Shown here: positions 1 to 5,290 of the stretch, piece by piece
How the letters are laid out: the number at the start of each line of letters is the position of its first letter
Numbering within the stretch: position 1 is the first letter of the stretch
DNA from: Draconibacterium sp.
Lineage (GTDB): Bacteria; Bacteroidota; Bacteroidia; Bacteroidales; Prolixibacteraceae
Reading direction: 5' to 3'
Assembly: GCA_027011835.1 (NCBI GenBank)
Contig: JALUZN010000173.1
Location: 1 to 10,309, forward strand
DNA: 10,309 bases
Translations under genes and position numbers: made by a program
Notes under the pieces: model-generated
What the model was told of the DNA's origin: nothing
The model's database searches: none
What the model saw: only the letters and a program-made list of their open reading frames with translations

Positions 1-47
1 GTTGTAGCTTTATTTGCCGAAACTGTTTTATAACTAAGTGTATCCAC
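1..47 (-). CDS. rplM: 50S ribosomal protein L13, N-terminal fragment
   Basis: This is the 5' end of a minus-strand gene that leaves the window at base 1. Reading from a GTG at 47-45 gives V(M)DTLSYKTVSANKAT followed by a further Thr codon. I recognise this from memory as the conserved start of L13 in Bacteroidia, where the usual form begins MDTLSYKT-SANKAT. L13 is an early-assembling protein of the large ribosomal subunit, and rpsI (S9) normally follows it, here outside the window. No ATG on the minus strand lies between base 1 and the promoter at 192-222, so GTG at 47 is the natural start and matches the family's first residue. Only 16 codons are visible, so the call rests on a short but distinctive peptide, supported by a good promoter upstream. 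The same bases also lie in a small hairpin (36-49). Confidence 0.85.
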   Translation of the reverse strand, partial: MDTLSYKTVSANKAT

Positions 48-187
48 TTTTTTAATTTTTATTTGTATTAACACTTGTGAAAATCTATGAGAAATAATTT
101 TTATCGCAACGGAATACTATTAATAAAAACCTTTACTCAAAGAAAATCAACTATTTACACTCCTTATTTCTAAGGATAATAATCGGG
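48..187 (-). promoter_or_regulatory. 5' leader of the rplM transcript
   Basis: If transcription starts about 5-10 bases after the -7 box at 192-199, rplM has an untranslated leader of roughly 140 bases. Three things are visible in it. Near the 5' end, 161-176 forms a 6-bp hairpin with a GAAA loop. Across the start codon, AAGTG (49-45) can pair with CACTT (40-36) around a GATA loop, enclosing the GTG. A second AAGTGT (76-71) can pair with ACACTT (41-36) instead, and the two pairings exclude each other. Autoregulatory leaders before L13 genes are known in other phyla (Firmicutes L13 leader; autogenous control of rplM-rpsI in E. coli). That this leader is regulatory is inference, because the stems are short and the region is AT-rich. 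Confidence 0.45.
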
Positions 188-191
188 ACTG

Positions 192-222
192 CAAAAGTAT
201 TCCCTTTTTTCATATTTCCAAA
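192..222 (-). promoter_or_regulatory. Bacteroidota-type promoter of rplM
   Basis: On the minus strand, TTTG (222-219) is followed after exactly 19 bases by TACTTTTG (199-192), a full match to the Bacteroidota primary sigma pattern TTTG-N19-TAnnTTTG. It points left, toward rplM. It is one of the two best promoter matches in the window. Confidence 0.65.
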
Positions 223-347
223 AAATAGGTATTAATTTTTTGTGTTATTAAGTGGTTGTTAACTAATTGCTTGAAAAGCCATTTAAAACATCTCGATTTT
301 ATCGCATACAAGTGATTCTATTTTTCAAGTTTTGAACGTTATTTTTT

Positions 348-355
348 TACATTTG
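348..355 (+). promoter_or_regulatory. Putative -7 box for ftsX
   Basis: TACATTTG matches the Bacteroidota TAnnTTTG box exactly and ends 23 bases before the ftsX ATG. The nearest upstream TTTG (331-334) leaves a spacer of only 13 bases, shorter than usual, so the -33 element is unconvincing. The call rests on the -7 match and its position. Confidence 0.45.
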
Positions 356-378
356 TTGAATCTGTTTTTACACTTTCG

Positions 379-1257
379 ATGAAAAATTTAAAACCAAAGA
401 AAATAAAAAAACGAATTGTTAATTCGTGGATTACTTCATTAATAAGTATTTCGCTTGTTCTGTTAATGATTGGTATGCTCGGGTTAATTTTTGTGAATGC
501 AAACAAACTGGCAGAATATGTTCGCGAAAAAATCGGATTTACTCTTGTTTTAAACGACAATATTAAAGAAGTTGAAGTAACCCGTTTAGAAAAGGTTTTA
601 CAAACAGGCGACTTTGTTAAATCGGTTCGGTACATTAACAAGGATACGGCAGCAAAAGAATTAACTGCCGATTTAGGCGAGAATTTTACCGACTTTCTTG
701 GATTCAATCCGCTTTTCTCTTCACTCGAAATTAAACTTTATTCGAAATATATCCACCCCGATAGTTTAACCGTTTTAGAAAAACGGTTTCTCGAATACCC
801 GCAGGTAAAAGAGGTGTATTATCAGAAAAGCCTTGTGAATGTTATTAACAAAAATGTGGGGCGAATTAGTGTTGTGCTTGTTGTTATTAGCAGTTTGTTA
901 ACGTTTATTTTTGTTGCATTAATAAACAATACCATTCGTATTTCTGTCTATTCGCAACGTTTCACAATTAACACCATGCAAATGGTTGGAGCCGGCAATG
1001 CTTTTATTCGAAAGCCATTTCTTCAAAAAAGCCTGTTTCTGGGAATTTACGGAGCTTTAATAGCCAATACAATTCTTTTTTTCTCACTATTCTCGGTGCG
1101 AAAAGAGCTCTCCGATATTTTTGGTTCTTTCAACTTTTCATCTTTCGGATTGGTTTTTTTACTCGTTTTACTTTTTGGAATTTTCATTTCTTTAACATCG
1201 ACATACCTCGCAGTGAACAAATTTTTAAGATTGAAATTTGATGAATTGTTTTATTAA
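379..1257 (+). CDS. ftsX: Cell division protein FtsX
   Basis: This 292-residue polytopic inner-membrane protein has the FtsX plan. A basic cytoplasmic N-terminus leads to TM1 (about 18-39). A periplasmic domain follows (about 40-160), then TM2 (161-183), TM3 (217-239) and TM4 (256-278). The loop after TM2 carries the family signature TMQMVGAGNAFIRKPFL (199-215), and the extracellular domain contains the typical GFNPL segment (108-112). FtsX pairs with the ATPase FtsE in an ABC-type complex that does not transport but controls peptidoglycan hydrolases at the septum. The ATG at 379 places the basic stretch directly before TM1 and follows a -7 box. No ftsE lies next to it; the upstream side is the divergent rplM region. 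It is first in the cluster with the DUF3098 gene and uppP. Confidence 0.93.
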   Translation: MKNLKPKKIKKRIVNSWITSLISISLVLLMIGMLGLIFVNANKLAEYVREKIGFTLVLNDNIKEVEVTRLEKVLQTGDFVKSVRYINKDTAAKELTADLGENFTDFLGFNPLFSSLEIKLYSKYIHPDSLTVLEKRFLEYPQVKEVYYQKSLVNVINKNVGRISVVLVVISSLLTFIFVALINNTIRISVYSQRFTINTMQMVGAGNAFIRKPFLQKSLFLGIYGALIANTILFFSLFSVRKELSDIFGSFNFSSFGLVFLLVLLFGIFISLTSTYLAVNKFLRLKFDELFY

Positions 1258-1266
1258 CTATCTTTA
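1237..1266 (+). promoter_or_regulatory. Possible internal promoter before the DUF3098 gene
   Basis: TTTG (1237-1240) is followed after 18 bases by TATCTTTA (1259-1266), which matches TAnnTTTG at all defined positions but the last. It overlaps the end of ftsX and lies 21 bases before the next ATG. One mismatch in AT-rich DNA keeps this tentative. Confidence 0.3.
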
Positions 1267-1287
1267 CCGATTCAATTTTTCAAAACA

Positions 1288-1536
1288 ATGGCTAAAAAAG
1301 AGATACAAGAGACCGGATTTGCTCTGGGAAAAGAGAATTACAAATTAATGGCAATTGGCTTTGCTATTATTGTTATCGGATTTATTTTACTGTCGGGTGG
1401 AGGCAGCGACGACCCCAATGTTTTTAGTGAGGAGTTATTTAGTTTCAGACGATTAACAATTGCTCCTATTTTATTATTTGTAGGTTTCGTTTTCGAGATT
1501 TATGCAATAATGAAAAAACCTAAAAACAACAGTTAA
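1288..1536 (+). CDS. DUF3098 family small membrane protein
   Basis: This 82-residue protein has two predicted membrane helices (about 18-36 and 56-75) joined by a short loop with GGGSDDP (37-43) and the segment FSFRRLTIAP (51-60). The tail is basic (KKPKNN). I recognise it as DUF3098, a family found in Bacteroidota and characteristically sitting between ftsX and uppP. Its function is not known. The gene starts 30 bases after ftsX and ends 11 bases before uppP, so it is very probably cotranscribed with both. Its place between a septal hydrolase regulator and a lipid-carrier phosphatase suggests an envelope role, but that is inference from position only. Confidence 0.85.
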   Translation: MAKKEIQETGFALGKENYKLMAIGFAIIVIGFILLSGGGSDDPNVFSEELFSFRRLTIAPILLFVGFVFEIYAIMKKPKNNS

Positions 1537-1547
1537 CATCACTTTTT

Positions 1548-2330
1548 ATGAACGAATTTCAAGCCTTAATTCTTGGAATCTTACAAGGTCTTACCGAATT
1601 TCTGCCCGTTAGCTCGAGTGGGCATCTCGAAATTGGTCATGCTTTGTTAGGCGATACATCGACCAACAATTTACTTTTTGCGGTAGTTGTACATGTTGCA
1701 ACAGTTTTAAGTACAATTGTTGTTTTCCGAAAAGACATTCTTGAGTTATTGAAAGACTTGTTTCAGTTTAAATGGAACGAATCAACCATTTACATCTCGA
1801 AACTGGTTTTTTCTGCGCTGCCGGTTTTGGTTTTGGGGCTCTTTTTCAAAGATGAAATTGAACAACTGTTTGTAGGAAATTTAGTTCTTGTAGGAAGCAT
1901 GCTCCTACTTACCGCTCTGCTTTTAGGGCTTACTCATTTCGTAAAAAAAACCGATGGCGAAATAACTTTTTTTAAAGCTTTTTTAATAGGAATAGCACAG
2001 TCGATTGCAGTAATTCCGGGCATTTCAAGAAGTGGGGCAACTATTGCTACCGGACTTCTTCTTCAAACAAAGAAAAACGAAATTGCCCGTTTCTCCTTTT
2101 TAATGGTTCTGATTCCAATTATAGGAGCTGCTTTTCTTGATATTATTAGCGGCGAAGTTACTTCGGATACAACCATTGGGGTAATGCCACTAACTTTTGG
2201 TTTTATTGCAGCATTTGTTTCAGGACTACTGGCCTGCTCGTGGATGATAAAAATTGTAAAACGCGGAAAACTAATTTATTTCGCAATTTATTGTTTGGTT
2301 ATTGGCCTTATTGCTATCTTTGCAGCCTGA
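1548..2330 (+). CDS. uppP: Undecaprenyl-diphosphatase (UppP/BacA)
   Basis: This 260-residue integral membrane enzyme dephosphorylates undecaprenyl diphosphate to the monophosphate. It thereby supplies the lipid carrier for peptidoglycan and other surface polymers; overexpression in other bacteria gives bacitracin resistance. Both family motifs are intact. Near the N-terminus is QGLTEFLPVSSSGH (13-26), with Q13 and E17 of the (E/Q)xxxE motif and H26. In the second half is PGISRSGAT (157-165), with the catalytic arginine R161. The rest is hydrophobic, consistent with about eight membrane or re-entrant helices, and the length is typical. The ATG at 1548 gives the normal family start MNEFQALILGILQG and leaves 11 bases after the DUF3098 gene. 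Its last codons overlap a promoter for truB. Confidence 0.96.
   Translation: MNEFQALILGILQGLTEFLPVSSSGHLEIGHALLGDTSTNNLLFAVVVHVATVLSTIVVFRKDILELLKDLFQFKWNESTIYISKLVFSALPVLVLGLFFKDEIEQLFVGNLVLVGSMLLLTALLLGLTHFVKKTDGEITFFKAFLIGIAQSIAVIPGISRSGATIATGLLLQTKKNEIARFSFLMVLIPIIGAAFLDIISGEVTSDTTIGVMPLTFGFIAAFVSGLLACSWMIKIVKRGKLIYFAIYCLVIGLIAIFAA
2294..2322 (+). promoter_or_regulatory. Promoter for truB inside the end of uppP
   Basis: TTTG (2294-2297) followed after 17 bases by TATCTTTG (2315-2322) matches the Bacteroidota promoter pattern at every defined position. An alternative TTG at 2291-2293 gives a 21-base spacer. It lies wholly within the last codons of uppP and would give a truB leader of about 45 bases. 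Confidence 0.55.
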
Positions 2331-2374
2331 TTTTTTGAGTTTTTCTCAAATCATTGAAATATAGCGCATTGCGA

Positions 2375-3088
2375 ATGGCGGAATTCAAAAAAACGTATGA
2401 TTTTTTAGGTGGAGAGGTTTTATTGTTCGATAAAGACCTGAACTGGACTTCGTTTGATTTGGTAAACAGAGTACGAAATACACTCTGTCGAAAAATGGGA
2501 ATAAAAAAAATGAAAGTTGGTCATGCCGGCACACTCGACCCGTTGGCAACCGGACTGCTAATTTTATGTACCGGGAAATCGACAAAAAAAATCGAGTCTT
2601 TTCAGGGAAAAGAGAAAGAGTATGTTGCAACCTTAAAACTGGGCGCCACTACTCCGTCGTTCGATATGGAAACTGAGGAAGACAGTGGCAACGATACGTC
2701 GCACATAACACTCGACAAAATAAAAGAGGCTGTAAAACTATTTCAGGGCGAAATAGAACAAGTACCTCCGGTTTTTTCGGCAGTAAAAATTAAAGGGAAA
2801 CGCGCTTTCGATTATGCAAGAAATGGCGAAGAGGTAAAACTTCGTTCGCGAAAGATTGTTATAAGAAACATTGAAATTGAGTCGTTCGATTTACCGTTCG
2901 TAAAAATTAAAGTGGAATGCAGCAAAGGAACCTATATTAGAGCTTTAGCACGCGACATTGGCGAACAACTTAAATGCGGAGCTTATTTAACCGAGTTGCG
3001 CAGAACACGAATTGGAGACTACAAAGTTGAAGATGCATTTAAAGTTGATTATTTTCTCGAAAACTTAAATTTATTTGAAACTATTTAA
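2375..3088 (+). CDS. truB: tRNA pseudouridine(55) synthase TruB
   Basis: TruB converts uridine 55 in the T-loop of tRNAs to pseudouridine. With the start at 2375 the protein is 237 residues. The catalytic motif GHAGTLDPLATG (49-60) contains the nucleophile D55. Other family blocks are present: GEVLLFDKDLNWTSFDLV (13-30), QVPPVFSAVKIKG (129-141), CSKGTYIRALARDIG (182-196) and AYLTELRRTRIG (203-214). It ends soon after that block, so it lacks the C-terminal PUA-like extension of the E. coli enzyme (about 314 residues); shorter forms are usual in this phylum. A TTG at 2354 would add seven residues, but ATG at 2375 fits family starts better. The gap after uppP is 44 bases and contains no convincing terminator. 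Confidence 0.95.
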   Translation: MAEFKKTYDFLGGEVLLFDKDLNWTSFDLVNRVRNTLCRKMGIKKMKVGHAGTLDPLATGLLILCTGKSTKKIESFQGKEKEYVATLKLGATTPSFDMETEEDSGNDTSHITLDKIKEAVKLFQGEIEQVPPVFSAVKIKGKRAFDYARNGEEVKLRSRKIVIRNIEIESFDLPFVKIKVECSKGTYIRALARDIGEQLKCGAYLTELRRTRIGDYKVEDAFKVDYFLENLNLFETI

Positions 3089-3138
3089 ATATTCCTCCGT
3101 AAAACGAGGACTTAAAAAACAAAACCAATAAACTTAAG

Positions 3139-3146
3139 TAAGTTTG
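3139..3146 (+). promoter_or_regulatory. Putative -7 box for queA
   Basis: TAAGTTTG is an exact match to TAnnTTTG in the 99-base gap between truB and queA, about 40 bases before the queA ATG. No TTG or TTTG lies at the expected distance upstream, so only half of the promoter pattern is present. Confidence 0.4.
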
Positions 3147-3187
3147 CAAATTAATACAAAAGCATAAAACAGATAAAATTATTGCAT

Positions 3188-4237
3188 ATGAAACTATCGA
3201 AATTCAAGTATGAGCTGGACCAGAAGAAAATTGCTTTGCATCCTGCCGACAACAGGGACGAATCGAAATTGATGGTATTGAACAGGAAAACCGGTACCAT
3301 TGAACACAAACTATTTAAAGACCTGCTCGGTTACTTCGACGATAAAGATGTAATGGTTTTTAACGACACAAAAGTTTTTCCCGCCCGGTTACACGGAAAC
3401 AAAGAAAAAACAGGTGCCGAAATTGAAGTTTTTTTGTTGCGCGAACTTAACCGCGAACAACGCTTATGGGATGTTCTGGTTGACCCGGCAAGAAAAATAA
3501 GAATTGGAAATAAACTCTATTTTGGCGAAGACGATTTGCTGGTTGCCGAAGTAATCGACAATACTACATCGCGCGGCAGAACATTGCGTTTTCTGTTCGA
3601 CGGCCCATACGACGAGTTCAAAAAAACATTGTATGAACTTGGCGAAACACCACTGCCAAAGTTTATCGACCGCCCGGTACAACCCGAAGACAAAGACCGC
3701 TATCAAACTATTTTTGCAAAACACGAAGGAGCCGTTGCTGCTCCAACAGCAGGGTTGCATTTTAGCCGCGAATTGTTAAAACGCCTCGAAATAAAAGGTA
3801 TTGATTTCGAATACATTACCCTGCACGTTGGATTGGGAAATTTCAGGGGTGTTGACGTGGAAGACCTTACAAAACATAAAATGGACTCGGAGCAGATTTG
3901 GATTAAAGATCCGGTATGCGAAATGGTAAACAATGCAAAAATGGCAAAGAAAAACGTTTGCGCTGTGGGAACTACGGTAATGAGAACACTCGAAAGCTCC
4001 GTTTCAACACAGGGGCATTTAAAACCTTTTGCCGGCTGGACAAATAAATTTATTTTTCCTCCCTATCAGTTTAGCGTAGCCAACTCTATGATTTCGAATT
4101 TCCATTTGCCATACTCAACGCTACTAATGATGGTTGCTGCATTTGGAGGTTACGACTTTGTTATGGAAGCCTACCAAACTGCACTGAAAGAAGATTACCG
4201 TTTTGGGGCTTACGGCGACGCTATGTTAATTATATAA
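3188..4237 (+). CDS. queA: S-adenosylmethionine:tRNA ribosyltransferase-isomerase QueA
   Basis: QueA transfers and isomerises the ribose of SAM onto 7-aminomethyl-7-deazaguanine at the wobble position of tRNAs with GUN anticodons, making epoxyqueuosine. The 349-residue protein has the normal length and the family blocks in order: MVFNDTKVFPARLHG (56-70), ETPLPKFIDRP (153-163), RYQTIFA (171-177), GAVAAPTAGLHFS (181-193), HVGLGNF (213-219), HKMDSE (230-235), AVGTTVMRTLES (259-270), NFHLPYSTLLM (304-314) and YRFGAYGDAMLI (337-348). The in-frame TTG two codons earlier (3182) is unlikely, because MKLSKF at 3188 is the family start. A -7 box lies upstream and a strong terminator downstream, so queA ends the cluster. 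No other queuosine genes are visible here. Confidence 0.96.
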   Translation: MKLSKFKYELDQKKIALHPADNRDESKLMVLNRKTGTIEHKLFKDLLGYFDDKDVMVFNDTKVFPARLHGNKEKTGAEIEVFLLRELNREQRLWDVLVDPARKIRIGNKLYFGEDDLLVAEVIDNTTSRGRTLRFLFDGPYDEFKKTLYELGETPLPKFIDRPVQPEDKDRYQTIFAKHEGAVAAPTAGLHFSRELLKRLEIKGIDFEYITLHVGLGNFRGVDVEDLTKHKMDSEQIWIKDPVCEMVNNAKMAKKNVCAVGTTVMRTLESSVSTQGHLKPFAGWTNKFIFPPYQFSVANSMISNFHLPYSTLLMMVAAFGGYDFVMEAYQTALKEDYRFGAYGDAMLII

Positions 4238-4293
4238 AACAGAAGCCCTCCACAAAGAAGGAACATATTTTTATAATTCAGGATAAGAATTTT

Positions 4294-4329
4294 AACCACG
4301 GAAACTTTTATTTTCGTGGTTTTTATTTT
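4294..4329 (+). terminator. Rho-independent terminator after queA
   Basis: An 11-bp stem (4294-4304 with 4311-4321, including one G-T pair) around a 6-base loop is followed by TTTTATTTT. The lower 7 bp (AACCACG with CGTGGTT) are perfect. There is no T-run on the other strand, so it acts on plus-strand transcription only and closes the ftsX-to-queA cluster. Confidence 0.8.
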
Positions 4330-4393
4330 GAATTTTTGCAAACACCTCTATTTTCTTTTCCGAATTATTATCTTGCGCCAAAAATTTTTAAAA

Positions 4394-5290
4394 ATGGATA
4401 AGTTCAATGTTCATGTTTGTCCGGTTTGCAATGCGAACAATTTTTCGCCTTTTTTAACCTGTACAGATTTTTTTGTTTCGAATGAAAAATTCAAAATAAA
4501 ACAGTGTAGCAATTGCGGGTTTAAAATAACTGAAAACATTGAAGATGAAAAGAATATCGGGCATTACTACCAATCGGAGAAATACATTTCGCATTCGAAC
4601 ACAACAAAAGGGTTGGTAAACTCGGTTTATCACCGGGTAAGAAAATATATGCTCAAACGGAAAAGGCGTTTGGTAGAGAAATCGGCGACATTACAAAACG
4701 GAAAACTTTTGGATGTGGGAACCGGCACCGGTTTTTTTCTGAACGAAATGCGCGAATATGGCTGGCAGGTAACAGGAATTGAAAAAAGCGACGACGCCAG
4801 GAAATTTGCAAAAACTGAATTTAATCTCGAAAACTTACCCACCGAAGAACTTTTTAAACTTAAAGAAAACGAATACGATGTAATTTCGCTTTGGCACGTT
4901 TTGGAACATATTCATCAAATAAACGAAAACATGGACACCTTTTCGCGTTTGCTAAAAAAAGACGGGAAACTGATTATTGCTGTTCCAAATCATAATTCGT
5001 ACGATGCAAAACATTACAAACAGTTTTGGGCAGCTTACGATGTGCCGCGTCATATATGGCATTTTGCACCTTCACAAATGAAACAGTTTGGCGAAAAACA
5101 TGGCTTTAAATTATTAGGTTTACATACCATGCCTTTCGACTCGTTTTACGTTTCAATGCTTAGCGAAAAATATAAAAAATCATCTCTCTCACTTTTTAAA
5201 GGCATTTTTTATGGAGGTATTTCGTGGATAACAAGCCTGTTCGATAAAGCAAAATGTAGCTCGGTGATTTATGTTTTTGAAAAAAACTAA
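4394..5290 (+). CDS. Class I SAM-dependent methyltransferase with N-terminal zinc-ribbon-like segment
   Basis: This is a 298-residue protein. The N-terminus has two CxxC pairs, C9-P-V-C12 and C38-S-N-C41, a likely structural zinc site. The Rossmann methyltransferase core has motif I LLDVGTGTGFF (105-115), the acidic end of strand 2 in TGIEKSDDA (127-135), motif HVLEHI (168-173), and KDGKLIIAVPN (189-199). Together they match the Methyltransf_23/11 type. A block with PRHIWHFAPSQM (218-229) follows. The substrate is unknown; similar zinc-ribbon plus methyltransferase proteins occur near surface-sugar genes, but none are here. I chose ATG at 4394 because the earlier in-frame GTG (4316) lies inside the queA terminator and adds 26 residues with no family character. 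A weak TATCTTGC (4369-4376) may be its -7 box. It overlaps the convergent gene by 4 bases. Confidence 0.85.
   Translation: MDKFNVHVCPVCNANNFSPFLTCTDFFVSNEKFKIKQCSNCGFKITENIEDEKNIGHYYQSEKYISHSNTTKGLVNSVYHRVRKYMLKRKRRLVEKSATLQNGKLLDVGTGTGFFLNEMREYGWQVTGIEKSDDARKFAKTEFNLENLPTEELFKLKENEYDVISLWHVLEHIHQINENMDTFSRLLKKDGKLIIAVPNHNSYDAKHYKQFWAAYDVPRHIWHFAPSQMKQFGEKHGFKLLGLHTMPFDSFYVSMLSEKYKKSSLSLFKGIFYGGISWITSLFDKAKCSSVIYVFEKN

Larger units (their letters stand above)
48..378. other. Divergent intergenic region between rplM and ftsX
   Basis: This gene-free stretch of 331 bases separates two divergent genes. It holds the rplM leader (48 to about 187), the rplM promoter (192-222) and a -7 box for ftsX (348-355). 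Between 223 and 347 it is AT-rich and I see no ORF with coding character, RNA gene or convincing repeat. Confidence 0.7.

Noticed and set aside
1..53. Plus-strand reading: a short open frame ending in TAA at 31-33, followed by a 5-bp hairpin (36-49) and a T-run, resembling a gene end with terminator
   Set aside because: The minus-strand reading gives the recognisable L13 N-terminus in the same bases, and a full-consensus promoter at 192-222 points into it. The plus-strand peptide is only ten codons with no recognisable family.
339..707. Minus-strand ORF of 122 codons across the start of ftsX
   Set aside because: It is a shadow of ftsX with no recognisable motif. The plus-strand frame carries the clear family signatures.
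2334..2350. TTTGAG-TTTTT-CTCAAA hairpin between uppP and truB as a terminator
   Set aside because: The stem is 6 bp and AT-rich, with no T-run after it, and truB follows at once.
3093..3110. TCCTC...GAGGA inverted repeat after truB as a terminator
   Set aside because: The stem is only 5 bp and no T-run follows on either strand.
4369..4376. TATCTTGC as a promoter box for the methyltransferase
   Set aside because: It has two mismatches to TAnnTTTG and no TTG at the right distance. It is mentioned only as a weak possibility in the gene entry.
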